A stretch of DNA of 64,000 nucleotides from Candidatus Endonucleibacter bathymodioli (GCA_030674915.1 JASXSV010000010.1:62001-126000), one strand, 5' to 3'. Positions 1-8,763 are shown, counted from the first letter of the stretch. Numbers and translations: made by a program. The notes: generated by a model from the sequence alone, not told the origin.

Positions 1-615
1 ATTTTGACCATTACTAAGACTTAATTGCATGTTTCCGTAGGCTATAGGTTATAAATATGCAAGGCATTCACAAGGATTTGTTGCTTTTTTTATTTCCATT
101 ATATCTGGTGTTACATTGATTTGTTTTTATTGAGATTATTATATCAAAAAATTAAATTGACGTGGTCGAATGATATTACCAATCCAATTAAGAAATAGTA
201 TCATTAACTGGAGATTAAGAGTTGCTAATAGGAATAAGTATTCGAAGGAATTTAAATTGGATGCATTAGTTTGGTGATTCAGCAAAAGTATTATTGTGCC
301 GAATCTATCAAAAGCCCTTGAAATAGATGAGTAGATGCTAGCATCCTGTCGGATCGACACCGTCTGATATTTTAATTTTCGCTGAGTCAGTCAGAACTGT
401 CAAAATACTAGTTCGTTATGGGTGCGAAGACAGGTGTTTTTTAAGGATGTATTGATTTTATCGACTGCTTGCACCTCCATATTGCCCTGATCTGACGTCG
501 GTATTGAGACATCTGTGGATTCGACCCCATCTTCAGTATATTCCTATATTCCAAACAGGGGTATAGAACGTCCATTCTATCGGCGCTTTTCCATAGCGTC
601 GCTAGCACCCTAAGC
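1..615. other. Gene-poor left edge, no recognisable feature
   Basis: No coding region here can be supported. A 73-codon open frame on the minus strand (139-360) has no recognisable motif and no convincing ribosome-binding site. The stretch next to 616 should carry the C-terminal end of the neighbouring IS1182 transposase remnant, but I could not recognise it when read in all frames. It is probably decayed DNA. Confidence 0.4.
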
Positions 616-960
616 TTATGACCTCTTGATGTAGAGCACAGGCTTCACCGCATGTTGTCGCAAGCCATAAGGAGCTAGATCAGATTGGGTCGTGAGTCTG
701 TGCTTCATTACTTCAACCGCGTCATCGGTATCAGGTGCAGGCGGGTAGGGTGCAAAGCGTTTAAAGATGGAGAGGATGTGATTATCGAAGAAGCTCGTTT
801 GTGTAGGCGCAATGCCAGAGTGCTCGCAGGCGGCAACATTAGCGCCGCTAAAGTACTTATGTCTGTTAGACGATCTCTCACTTAGGCCTGCGGGCATTTC
901 AGTGAGCTTGAGCAGAGCGGTATCGATTTCTTTTTTGGTAGTTACAGGCTTGGCTGACAT
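616..960 (-). pseudogene. IS1182-family transposase fragment
   Basis: This is a 114-codon open remnant of the C-terminal half of an IS1182-type DDE transposase. The segment KYFSGANVAACEHSGI resembles the family's block after the catalytic Asp (GYFS.ANV.AC..AGI). The later stretch RFAPYPPAPDTDDAVEVMKH resembles the conserved linker before the final catalytic Glu region. The N-terminal half and the end of the protein are missing, so it cannot be active. The family assignment rests on remembered consensus, not a search. Just upstream lies a piece of an unrelated IS5-type transposase, so two dead elements abut here. Confidence 0.6.
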
Positions 961-1013
961 ATTCCCAACAATAGGGCCTAAACAAAGTAAGCAGAGGATA
1001 ACTGTGTCGACCT

Positions 1014-1115
1014 GTGTTATAGGTGTAGATTGAGGATAGCAACATTTTGATCGCTGACTATTTAATATTTAAACAGCACTTTCGTATCATACAGGCTGCG
1101 AAGAACTGAATGACT
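1014..1115 (-). mobile_element. IS5-type (IS5-C) transposase N-terminal fragment
   Basis: Read on the minus strand this gives a degraded HPILRSLDDTEALL-like segment. It aligns with the N-terminal transposase piece at about 50640-50790. The shared nucleotide run includes CGTATCAT and GCGAAGAACTG beside GACTTAA. It is one of six remnants of the same element in the window. Stops and substitutions make it non-coding. Confidence 0.5.
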
Positions 1116-1227
1116 TAAGATAGGGGGTGGATGAATGCTTTGAATCCTACAATACTGAACTGGTGACGCTAGTCGTTAAGTTATAAGACGCCTTAGGTAA
1201 TTCATTTTGCATGAGGGATTCACTGCG

Positions 1228-1284
1228 GCCAGGACTTAACTTAAGCTTGTTGATTTACTGTATTGACGGAGAGGTCCACTATGC
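1228..1284 (+). repeat. Motif shared with the region upstream of the 61984 gene
   Basis: About 57 bp here match 61751-61809 at roughly four positions in five, sharing CTTGTTGATTTA, CTGTATT and GAGG-CCA blocks. A weaker match lies at 39368-39412. Both better copies lie upstream of effector-like genes on the same strand, 373 bp and about 175 bp before the start codons. It may be a promoter or operator element, or the end of an old mobile element. The sequence does not decide. Confidence 0.45.
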
Positions 1285-1657
1285 GTGAGATACACATACA
1301 AAATGAGAAAGATATACTTATAAATGCGTGAAACAAGAAAAGCTCATCGCCGCCACAGGCAATATATATCAAGGGCCTAAGAGAATAACTGAGGTTTCTG
1401 ATATTCTGTATTAGCCTAAAGTAGTATATCCAAATAAAAAATCTATTGGTATAGTTATAGTTATTGTTATTGTTATTTTGTTATTGATAATAAGGTTAAA
1501 TTAGAAGTTAATGCTTATAATTCCGTAACAATATAACTTAGATATTAGTATTTTAGATAATAATAACATTAATAGGTGTTTTTACTTAATAAGTTTACTT
1601 TATATTATTTGAAAATACTAAATAGGAGTATGGCAACATAATTAAGGAGTAACTATT

Positions 1658-2632
1658 ATGATTTCACCTAATATGCAACCGAAAAGTTTAATACCTGTAG
1701 CGGTACCAGTGCAGCATAAGGGAGCAGACAATACTGCTCAAGCTTTTAACAGGCAGTTAAAACGTACACATCAGGCGGAGGTGCATATACCTGCTCCTAG
1801 GATATCACACCGTGAACACATGCGTAGTATAAAGCTGTTAACCATAAAAAGATGTAACTTAGAGTTGGACACAGATTCTTTAATTGCAAAGATTGCACAA
1901 GATATTAGCACGCACAGCTCAGCTAAGAAGGCTAAGGTAAGTCCAGGAATGTACGGCACGTATAGAGATAATTCTTCTAAGAAAGCTGCAGCCCCTGTAT
2001 CTCATGAGGCCGGATTACGTGCCCCGCATAAGCGCCATTTTGATTCATTAGGCGATGACGTGTGTGAGATTGAGACTGTTTGCAAAAAGGTAAAAAAAGC
2101 CTTGACTTTTGATACGATGGATACGGTTCAGGTGTTTGAGAATGAGTTTTCTCCAAGCCAAGTTCAGGATCATTATGCCGAGCGCAGAGTATTTCATACG
2201 GCACTGCAAAGTTTCAATCCAGATCCAGTCGAGATCGATGGTGGGACCACCACCCCAGTGACTAACGCGCTTACAATGCCGAGAGCAAAAGATACTGAGG
2301 GCAAAAAAGTATTTCACATGGCACCACCCAGATTTACACGCGAGACAAACGTGGTAGAGCAGGTAAATGGTGATTCTATATGCGCCTTTGGGATCACCAC
2401 TCCAGTGGCTCACTCGCTTGAAATGCCGAGAGCAAAAGTTATAAAGGGTAAAAATTTCATAAAGTTAAATAGAGCTAAGGCAGGAAGTAAAGCCAATAAC
2501 AAAGCAAAAGTTGCGCCTGCCTTTTCTTCATCACATGGTCTGCAGCCTACGAACCTTAAGAGCTTTCACGGTGAAGCATTGCATCAGATGGAAACCCAGC
2601 CTCGTATGCGATTCATGGGTACAACCATGTAA
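1658..2632 (+). CDS. Unknown 324-aa effector-like protein
   Basis: I recognise no family. The start is well supported: AAGGAG lies just upstream of ATG in a very AT-rich leader. The protein is hydrophilic, has no signal peptide or membrane segment, and looks largely unstructured. It has short basic clusters (SAKKAKVSP near residue 90, CKKVKKALTF near 145, PHKRHF near 123) of the kind seen in eukaryotic nuclear localisation signals; this is suggestive only. A block is repeated imperfectly in the second half: TTPVTNALTMPRAK and TTPVAHSLEMPRAK, each near a VFH or NFI segment. The gene stands alone, with IS debris upstream and the convergent adenylation operon downstream. A secreted or injected host-directed protein is a reasonable inference, not a demonstrated function. 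Confidence 0.6.
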   Translation: MISPNMQPKSLIPVAVPVQHKGADNTAQAFNRQLKRTHQAEVHIPAPRISHREHMRSIKLLTIKRCNLELDTDSLIAKIAQDISTHSSAKKAKVSPGMYGTYRDNSSKKAAAPVSHEAGLRAPHKRHFDSLGDDVCEIETVCKKVKKALTFDTMDTVQVFENEFSPSQVQDHYAERRVFHTALQSFNPDPVEIDGGTTTPVTNALTMPRAKDTEGKKVFHMAPPRFTRETNVVEQVNGDSICAFGITTPVAHSLEMPRAKVIKGKNFIKLNRAKAGSKANNKAKVAPAFSSSHGLQPTNLKSFHGEALHQMETQPRMRFMGTTM

Positions 2633-2650
2633 AACCATGTAAAACCATGT
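2621..2650 (+). repeat. Three 10-bp tandem repeats spanning the stop codon
   Basis: The unit AAAACCATGT occurs three times in tandem, the first with one mismatch. The array includes the last codons and the TAA stop of the preceding gene. Loss or gain of a 10-bp unit would change the reading frame at the C-terminus. Confidence 0.8.
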
Positions 2651-2670
2651 AAAAACTGGAAATACAAATC

Positions 2671-2702
2671 AAAGTTGTGGAATGCAGAATGCCCACAGCT
2701 TT
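2671..2702. terminator. Hairpin between convergent genes
   Basis: A 10-bp stem (AAAGTTGTGG with CCACAGCTTT, one G-T pair) has a 12-base loop. It sits between the 3' ends of the convergent unknown gene and the carrier-protein gene. T-runs are poor on both sides, so it is only a likely bidirectional terminator. Confidence 0.5.
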
Positions 2703-2726
2703 GGTTTAATTTTATAATTGATCGCC

Positions 2727-2951
2727 TCAAACCTTCTCAAGCCAGGCAATAAAGCCGCTCAGCGAGCTAATCTCCTCAATTTGAACTGACTCAAGATCCA
2801 GCTCTCTTCCCATTTCTGTTTCAGCTCTAACAATTAATTCCATAAAATCAATAGATTGTATATGACGCATTAGCAAAGTATCATTAGTAAGCTTATTGGT
2901 ATCTACACCTTTACCCTGAAGGAAGTCGATTACCAGATTTCGCGCATTCAT
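2727..2951 (-). CDS. Small acyl/peptidyl carrier protein
   Basis: A 74-residue carrier protein with the all-helical acyl-carrier layout. The phosphopantetheine attachment site is MRHIQSIDFMELI, where Ser aligns with the Ser of the usual DSL motif; Asp and Leu of DSL are replaced by Gln and Ile. Its ATG overlaps the TGA of the adenylation gene (ATGA), so the two are translationally coupled and almost certainly partners: the ligase would load an amino acid onto the pantetheine arm. Length and arrangement recall DltC with DltA, but no dltB or dltD is nearby. A longer in-frame extension upstream lies wholly inside the ligase gene and is not credible. The acceptor of the loaded residue is unknown. 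Confidence 0.75.
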   Translation of the reverse strand: MNARNLVIDFLQGKGVDTNKLTNDTLLMRHIQSIDFMELIVRAETEMGRELDLESVQIEEISSLSGFIAWLEKV

Positions 2952-4570
2952 TTTTTTAAAACCCTCGTTTGCTCTTGAGTCAGTTGCTGAAGAGCTTTGA
3001 TGTCCACTTTGCCATTGGTATTTCTCGGCAACTCCGTTTGCCAGAACACGTATCCAGGTACCATATATGGTGGCAACTGTTCGATGCAATGTTGACGGAC
3101 GGCGTGAGTGCTGCCATGCAAGCCAGAAAGCCAGGCAACCAAACCTTTAGCGGCTCCTGCACTGTCCACGGGCCAAGGAATAACGGCTACCCAGCTACAG
3201 GAAAATCCAGTGCGAATAACGGCTTCTACTTCACTAAGCTCCACTCGAAACCCATTGATTTTAACCTGAAAGTCTTTTCGGCCATGGAACATCAGCCCGT
3301 AACTTTTGTGCCAAGAAACAATATCACCCGTGCGATACCACCGTTTAGACACGCAATTAATAAATGTTTTTTCAATAAAAGACTGTTGGGTTCGCGCGCT
3401 ATCCCGCCAATAGCCATCGGTAACTTGACTCCCTCCAAGCCATAGTTCCCCATGATCTTCGCCCTTAATCAGTTCGTTTTTATCATTAACGACTATGGTT
3501 TCTTGCTGACTAAATGGTTTTCCTATGGGTAGACTGGCTAACTCCAAATGCATTGACCTATAAACACAAGAAGTAACAGATACTGTTGCTTCAGTGGGGC
3601 CGTAAATATTAACTATTTTTCCATTAGGTGTGGCCTGATCCCATTTGGCAGCCATGAGAGCAGGCATGGCCTCACCGGAAAAGAAGCTATATCGAAGATG
3701 AGGGAAGCCGTCTTTTTTTATTTTGCGGAACTTATCCATAAATCCGAGCAGAGAGGGCACTGAACTCCAGCAAGTTAGTTCATGACGGCTGACAAAGTCA
3801 GCAGGGCATAGCAGTGCGCTCTCAGGGGGGACATAAAGCGCCCCGCCTACTGTCCAGGTGCAGCCAATGTCGTGGACAGAAAGATCAAAGGTTAAGTCAC
3901 TTATTTGGCTAAAACGATCAGTGGCAGATAATGTGTAATTCTCCAGAATATTGCTAATGTAGGCCTTCATGTTCTGGTGGTTTACTGCAATCCCTTTTGG
4001 CTGGCCTGTGGTTCCAGACGTAAATAGCAAATAAGCATAGGGATTCACCATGTCTGGTTTTTGCCAATCCTTCGCGGTTGCCATCTGGTTTTGACAGATG
4101 TAATGATGCTGTGTCCCCTGACACCAATCTGGAAGCTTGCTATGCTCCGGTAACAGAACAGAAATCCCCTTATCCAGTCGTAGCAATAATTCACATGCAG
4201 CAGCTTCTGATCGTCGATCAACAATAACCACTGAGCAATCGGCAGCTACTAGAACAGGGTGGTTTTTCCCAGGTGGAAAGCGAGGATTCAATGGTACATA
4301 GCAGCAGCCCGCCAACAAAGCTCCCCAAATACTCTGGTAAATAACAGCGCTTCGATAAGCTAAAATACCACAGCGTTCTGGGTTAATGGCTAAAGCTTGT
4401 AACGTTGCAGCAATGACTAAGGAGTCCGTCATTAGTGTGCTATATGAATAGGTCTTATTGTCAACCCATAAAGCTGGCCTCAAAGAGTGCTTTTTAGCAG
4501 ATTTTAGCAGTGACTGAGCAAAGCTCTTCTCAAACGGGATCAATGGAAATGTCGATTGCTCTTTTGACAT
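2948..4570 (-). CDS. Stand-alone amino-acid adenylation enzyme (DltA/NRPS A-domain type)
   Basis: A 540-residue ANL-superfamily ligase with a full set of core motifs. They are LLFTSGTTGQPKG near residue 181 (A3), FDLSVHD (A4), NIYGPTEATVS (A5), YRTGDI (A7), GRKDFQVKINGFRVE (A8) and NGKVDIKAL (A10, catalytic Lys). The Asp of FDLSVHD, which holds the substrate amino group in this family, is present, so an amino acid substrate is likely. The A4-A5 region resembles D-alanine-activating DltA more than large synthetase modules. It forms a two-gene operon with the carrier protein by ATGA overlap. No condensation, thioesterase, dltB or dltD gene follows. ATG at 4570 is preferred over an upstream TTG. 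The product is unknown. Confidence 0.8.
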   Translation of the reverse strand: MSKEQSTFPLIPFEKSFAQSLLKSAKKHSLRPALWVDNKTYSYSTLMTDSLVIAATLQALAINPERCGILAYRSAVIYQSIWGALLAGCCYVPLNPRFPPGKNHPVLVAADCSVVIVDRRSEAAACELLLRLDKGISVLLPEHSKLPDWCQGTQHHYICQNQMATAKDWQKPDMVNPYAYLLFTSGTTGQPKGIAVNHQNMKAYISNILENYTLSATDRFSQISDLTFDLSVHDIGCTWTVGGALYVPPESALLCPADFVSRHELTCWSSVPSLLGFMDKFRKIKKDGFPHLRYSFFSGEAMPALMAAKWDQATPNGKIVNIYGPTEATVSVTSCVYRSMHLELASLPIGKPFSQQETIVVNDKNELIKGEDHGELWLGGSQVTDGYWRDSARTQQSFIEKTFINCVSKRWYRTGDIVSWHKSYGLMFHGRKDFQVKINGFRVELSEVEAVIRTGFSCSWVAVIPWPVDSAGAAKGLVAWLSGLHGSTHAVRQHCIEQLPPYMVPGYVFWQTELPRNTNGKVDIKALQQLTQEQTRVLKK

Positions 4571-4849
4571 TGCTATTATTACCAACCTTACTATGAATTA
4601 ATGTTCGCTACATTATACAGATATCTTCGCACGATTGTTCTTTTGCTAGCTGACTGCGTTAAAAACGTACTAAATAGATCATTTATAAGCATAAACTTTC
4701 TATTTCGTGCGTTTTGCCTAACCAACGAACAAAATTAGGGCGCGTGCAAATATCACAATACTCAAAATTATTAGAGCATTAATAATGCAGATAAATTCTA
4801 AGAGAGCACCGTCTTCATTCCGCATATTCAAATACCGAGAAAATATATA

Positions 4850-4952
4850 CAGGTATTAGTAGGATACAAGCGAGCTAAACTATCTATGAGTCACAAGTAA
4901 TAGGTGGTTGAAATCAGTCAGCATCCTCACGCTTTCAATGGAAACGGGTATA
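4850..4952. repeat. DR1 dispersed repeat, long form, degenerate left end
   Basis: This copy ends in CAATGGAAACGGGTATA and holds the internal GTAATAGGTGG and ACAAGCGAGC blocks of DR1. It fills most of the gap between waaA and the adenylation operon. The rest of the gap (4590-4850) shows nothing recognisable. Confidence 0.7.
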
Positions 4953-4963
4953 AAGCTTCAGTA

Positions 4964-6256
4964 TCAATGGTGAGAGTTTGCCAATACCTTGGTTATGATC
5001 TCCAATAGACGCGCTAATGCTCCTCGATTGGCATTAACAAACTGTTTTGCTCTCTTTTTTGTATTTTCATAGTGATCTACATCCGTTAACAGTCTGTCCA
5101 CTTCAGTAGCTAGTTCTTCAGAGTTATTAACAAATATCAACCCTCCCGCCTGCTCGAGAGATGTGCTTATGTTATGGAAGTTAAAGGTGTGGGGTCCAGA
5201 AAGCACAGGTAAGCCTAGTACTGCTGGTTCAAGCATATTATGTCCTCCCCGCTCAACCAAACTGCCACCAACAAAGGCTATGTCTGACGCGGCATACAGC
5301 TTCATCATTTCGCCCATAACGTCTCCCAGAATAACTTGGGTGTTTGGTGTGACCTTGGTGTCTTGATTATACCTTTTAACGGTTAGGCCGTTGTTGCAGG
5401 CTAAATCATAGAAAGAATCAAATCTCTCTAGGTGCCTAGGAACAACAACCAAAAGCAAATTAGGATGCTGCTTTTTAAGATTTATGAAAGCATTAATAAT
5501 TAGCTGTTCTTCCTCTTGATGTGTGCTGGCAGCTATTAGTACTTGAGCTTTCCTGCTAAATCCCGCATCCCAATTTGCTCTCATCGCTTTAGCTGCGTTC
5601 AGCGTTTCTGCGGTGATGTTGATATCAAACTTTACACTACCAGTAATTTGTAATTTTTCCACGTTTAAGCCAAGCCGAACAAAACGTTTACCATCTTCTC
5701 TATTCTGACAGGCAACAACACTGAGTTGGTTTAACATGTTGCGAGTTAAACGGCCTATCCTTTGGTATCCTTTAGCTGACCGTTCTGATAGTCTAGCATT
5801 AGCAATAATAACAGGAATTCCTCGTTTTTTACAGGCCGCAACGGTGTTAGGCCAGAGTTCAGTTTCAAAAATAATGACTAGCGTAGGCATTGTTCTGTTT
5901 AAGTATCGGTATAAAGCATCAGGTAAATCATAGGGCATATACTTATGTTCAACTCTGTCGCCATAAATAGCTGTTACCTGATCTGAGGCTGTAGGAGTCA
6001 TAGTTGTGATTAAAATTCGGTAAGCCGGGTGGCTTTTCATCAGAGCCATAACCAGTGGTGCACTTGCAATGGTTTCACCTACGGAGACAGCGTGCACCCA
6101 AATAATGGGTTTATCTCTTGGTAGGGGCTTAATAAAACCAAAGCGCTCATTCCATCGACGACCATATGCGTGATTTTTTTTTAATCGCCATATCAACCTC
6201 AGTATGGCAAAAGGGATGAAAATATAAAGCAATAATGAATATATAAACCGAACCAT
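4964..6256 (-). CDS. waaA: 3-deoxy-D-manno-octulosonic acid (Kdo) transferase
   Basis: WaaA (KdtA) is the membrane-anchored glycosyltransferase that adds Kdo from CMP-Kdo to lipid IVA in lipid A-core synthesis. The 430 residues match the family length. An N-terminal hydrophobic anchor (residues 1-22) is followed by WVHAVSVGET, which carries the catalytic Glu, then IIFETELWPN, TGSVKFD and the C-terminal nucleotide-binding signature GGSLVERGGHNMLEP. The gene stands alone on the minus strand, with a DR1 copy immediately downstream. It implies a Kdo-containing lipopolysaccharide. An LpxL-type acyltransferase lies at 31 kb. No frameshift or missing motif is seen. Confidence 0.93.
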   Translation of the reverse strand: MVRFIYSLLLYIFIPFAILRLIWRLKKNHAYGRRWNERFGFIKPLPRDKPIIWVHAVSVGETIASAPLVMALMKSHPAYRILITTMTPTASDQVTAIYGDRVEHKYMPYDLPDALYRYLNRTMPTLVIIFETELWPNTVAACKKRGIPVIIANARLSERSAKGYQRIGRLTRNMLNQLSVVACQNREDGKRFVRLGLNVEKLQITGSVKFDINITAETLNAAKAMRANWDAGFSRKAQVLIAASTHQEEEQLIINAFINLKKQHPNLLLVVVPRHLERFDSFYDLACNNGLTVKRYNQDTKVTPNTQVILGDVMGEMMKLYAASDIAFVGGSLVERGGHNMLEPAVLGLPVLSGPHTFNFHNISTSLEQAGGLIFVNNSEELATEVDRLLTDVDHYENTKKRAKQFVNANRGALARLLEIITKVLANSHH

Positions 6257-6344
6257 GTATTAACACTTCTAGTTAATAGTGAGAGGAGTTAACCATTCTT
6301 CTTCAAGTACGAAGGTTATAACGCCTACTAGAAAGTACGTGATT

Positions 6345-6622
6345 TTATACTAAATTTTATAAGGAGTCTGCCGATAAATAATAACTCTACCTGATGTAAC
6401 CTGTGCGCGAGCCATAAATTCGATTCGATGAGATAAGAATGGTAATCAAAGTCCGCACACCTTCAAAGGGGGATGGTGTAAATGGTACCTATTCCTCCAT
6501 TATGAATGTTATGACTGTAGGTAAAATCTGTCCAGATGGTGGTACCAGGTGGGGTCCAAGCTAATACCGTCAGGCAATGGATCATGATTATCGGATTTTA
6601 ACGATAAATCCGATGTTTTTTT
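6345..6622 (+). ncRNA. Candidate structured transcript ending at a strong terminator
   Basis: A clear intrinsic terminator (6590-6622) ends a stretch with no open reading frame. Upstream are a TATACT -10-like box near 6346 and possible stems (ACACC with GGTGT near 6470-6500, AATGG with CCATT near 6504-6524). The stretch could be a small RNA, or a leader that attenuates the membrane-protein gene starting at 6697. It does not match 6S, tmRNA, SRP or RNase P RNA as I remember them. Confidence 0.3.
6590..6622 (+). terminator. Rho-independent terminator
   Basis: A perfect 9-bp stem, ATCGGATTT with AAATCCGAT, has a 7-base loop and is followed one base later by seven Ts. It lies 74 bp before the next gene on the same strand and has no annotated gene in front of it. 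Confidence 0.8.
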
Positions 6623-6696
6623 AAAAGACTATTTGATGGACAGTACCGCAATATCGGTTGCTAGTGCAAAGGTCTCATTATGAGGAGGGAGGTAAC

Positions 6697-7644
6697 ATGT
6701 TGCTTGTTGTTGTTGCTGCTGCGTTTATTGTTCTATCCACTGCGTTTCTGTCAATAATTGAATCTTCAATTCTCAGTATTGACGACTTAAAACTTGCCAA
6801 AATACTGCAAAATAAACCAGTACATGCAAAAAAAATCAAATATGTTATCCGTAATAAAAATGAGCATTTATCGTCGATAGTCTTACTGTCAACATTAATC
6901 AGTATTGCTGGAAGTTCTATAGTTGGGGCTTTGGCAGCCAAAACGCTTAGTGGCACTGGACTGGTTGTGTTTACAGGGCTACTAACCTATTGCATATTGG
7001 TCTTCGCTAAACTATTACCAAAACTCGTCGCGGTGCAGATTTCTGGTCGAGTACTTGAAGTCCTGGCTCCTGTTATCAAGATTATTTGTCTACTTCTGAC
7101 GCCACTGGTATGGGGAACTCTTATTTGGGTTCGGATGTTAAGGCTAAAGCGACCAGATAAAATCACCAGAGATGATTTAAAAACAATTATTAAGTACTAC
7201 AGCAAAAGCGGAGTCATTGGTCGCGAGGAAAGTTTTATCGCCGAACACGCATTAAATATTCATAACAGAAATCTGTCAGACTTATTATCTGATCAAGGCT
7301 CCATGATTTGGCTTTCAGCTGAAGAGACTATAGAAGAGGTTTATGAAAAAGTTAAGCAGTCTAATTTCAAACGTTATATTGTGGTTTCTCAAGGGCGGGC
7401 TGTCGGAATTGTTTTGTACCGTCATCTTGCTAGAGCCGTTATTAATGGTGAGCAGCATAAAACTATTGGTGATCTTGCCCGGAAGGCTCTATTTATTAAC
7501 CCAGAAACCACCTTGCTTGAAGCGCTAGAATTATTCAGATCGGCTAAAGCTTCTGTTGCCATTTTACCAGGTAAGACATTGGAAGACAGCAGGTTCATTA
7601 CAGCTAAACAAATATACCGCGCAGTACTCCAAAAGCCAACGTAA
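6697..7644 (+). CDS. CNNM/DUF21 membrane protein with CBS domains
   Basis: A 315-residue protein of the CorC/CNNM (DUF21) type, whose members are linked to magnesium or cobalt efflux. The N-terminal half has about four hydrophobic segments (residues 1-20, around 52-75, 80-95 and 115-140). A cytoplasmic part with two CBS-like repeats follows: LSDLLSDQGSMIWLSAEETIEE with RYIVVSQGRAVGIV, then ALFINPETTLLEALELF. It lacks a C-terminal CorC-type transporter-associated domain and is shorter than full-length members (over 400 residues). The start at 6697 is chosen for its GGAGGGAGG ribosome-binding site; a longer frame from 6658 has none. The terminator at 6590-6622 lies just upstream. Confidence 0.7.
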   Translation: MLLVVVAAAFIVLSTAFLSIIESSILSIDDLKLAKILQNKPVHAKKIKYVIRNKNEHLSSIVLLSTLISIAGSSIVGALAAKTLSGTGLVVFTGLLTYCILVFAKLLPKLVAVQISGRVLEVLAPVIKIICLLLTPLVWGTLIWVRMLRLKRPDKITRDDLKTIIKYYSKSGVIGREESFIAEHALNIHNRNLSDLLSDQGSMIWLSAEETIEEVYEKVKQSNFKRYIVVSQGRAVGIVLYRHLARAVINGEQHKTIGDLARKALFINPETTLLEALELFRSAKASVAILPGKTLEDSRFITAKQIYRAVLQKPT

Positions 7645-7990
7645 TGCCTCACTTTCTTATGGAGCCAAAAATAGTTAATGATGTGCGCAATACACCCCGC
7701 AACTTTATTCCCCGGTAAACTGGTAGATTAAGGTTCCTTGTCACCAGTGCAGTAGTGGCCTGCTGCTACGATCATTCCCAAATGGAGTGAAGATTGGCTG
7801 TGTTCCGAAAAATAAATTTGATGAGTCCCCATTTTAATCAACAACGACCACAAACAACCATAGCTGGATTTAGTTTTTATAGGGTAAGTGTGTTAGTTAT
7901 TGTGATATTTTCGATGCGAAAATCTTCCAGCTTGTATTACCGTTCACACAAGATGATGGTTTACGGGTATTTCTTGCTAAAACAAAAAAA
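7645..7990. other. Intergenic stretch, nothing recognised
   Basis: No gene, clear DR1 copy or hairpin stands out between the CBS-domain gene and tRNA-Gln. An open frame at 7794-8024 runs into the tRNA and is rejected. Confidence 0.4.
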
Positions 7991-8065
7991 TGGCTGGGGT
8001 GGCAGGATTCGAACCTGCGCATGACGGGATCAAAACCCGTTGCCTTACCACTTGGCGACACCCCA
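7991..8065 (-). tRNA. tRNA-Gln (TTG)
   Basis: Read on the minus strand, the 75-nt sequence begins TGGGGTGTCGCCAAG and ends with an encoded CCA. The anticodon stem CGGGT/ACCCG frames anticodon TTG, and GGTTCGAATCC forms the T arm. With gatCAB at 46 kb, this tRNA may be charged with Glu and then amidated, depending on whether a GlnRS exists elsewhere. Confidence 0.95.
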
Positions 8066-8143
8066 ACTGATGTTTATTACTTTGGCGACCCACTTTTTGC
8101 ACCTTTGTCCCCCTAAATGTGGCACAACTACTTGGATATAGGG

Positions 8144-8220
8144 TGGTAGCTAGAGGCAGATTTGAACTGCCGACCCCAGCATTATGAGTGCTGTGCTCTA
8201 ACCAACTGAGCTATCTAGCC
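8144..8220 (-). tRNA. tRNA-Met (CAT), elongator type
   Basis: A 77-nt cloverleaf on the minus strand starts GGCTAGATAGCTCAG and has an encoded CCA. The anticodon loop ACTCATAAT reads CAT. The first acceptor pair is G-C, unlike the mismatch of initiator tRNA, so it is called elongator Met. It is 78 bp upstream of tRNA-Gln on the same strand, so the two could be cotranscribed. Confidence 0.92.
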
Positions 8221-8429
8221 AAATTAGCCAAATTAGCTAAAAAAGTGAATGCTATTTTCTGGATTAAATCCCAATCTGTCAACTAGTAATTGCAAAAACA
8301 ATTTTTACGAATAAAACATCTGGATCCTAAGAGTTGAAATATCCGCATGTCAAGGTCATAACATTGAGCCTTAACACATGATAAAATCCCATGAAAAGTA
8401 TTATGTGACCAGTCCACAATCGTAGTCTG

Positions 8430-8535
8430 TATACCTCCTGTGGGGGTGCAAGGTTGTTGACTGCTTTTACCTTAGTGTGGTAAGGCTCCTCTGTGCGAGC
8501 ATGGGATCAGCCACGCAGCCACTGAAGTATCGATA
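8430..8535. repeat. DR1 repeat, strongly degenerate
   Basis: TATACCTCC, then AAGGTTGTTGACTGCT and GCGAGCATGGGAT, follow the order of DR1 blocks in reverse orientation. The right terminus is lost. Confidence 0.45.
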
Positions 8536-8669
8536 AATTACAGCTGCCCCATTCCAGCCAATGTAGTCAATGTAGTCAATGTAATATAGTTCTTAAGTTA
8601 AGTATTACTACATGCAATAAGCATCGCTGAAAATACTAATATTATCAAGACCGATGACATTAATTAATG

Positions 8670-8763
8670 TATACCAATTCTCCTGGGAAGTGTGAGATTG
8701 TTGACTATTCTCGCTCACCTCAATCACCTCAATCACCTCTCACCGTCAATGGTCACGCGAATA
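8670..8763. repeat. DR1 repeat
   Basis: The copy runs from TATACCAATTCTCCTGG through GTGTGAGATTGTTGACTATTCTCGCTCACCTCAA (in two blocks) to CGTCAATGGTCACGCGAATA. An internal CAATCACCT is duplicated. The remainder of the 8221-8825 gap shows no gene. Confidence 0.7.

Noticed and set aside
139..360. 73-codon minus-strand frame
   Set aside because: No motif, no ribosome-binding site, and low-complexity hydrophobic composition typical of chance frames in AT-rich DNA.
2727..4570. A non-ribosomal peptide gene cluster
   Set aside because: Only one adenylation domain and one carrier are present; no condensation, cyclisation, thioesterase or transporter gene lies within reach.
6430..6622. Possible T-box leader because of GGTGGTACCAGG before a terminator
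   Set aside because: The conserved T-box sequence and order of stems are not present, and the downstream gene is not an aminoacyl-tRNA synthetase or amino-acid gene.
7794..8024. 76-codon plus-strand open frame ending NGWGGRIRTCA
   Set aside because: Its 3' part is the complement of tRNA-Gln; such endings are a common artefact of translating tRNA genes. No ribosome-binding site.
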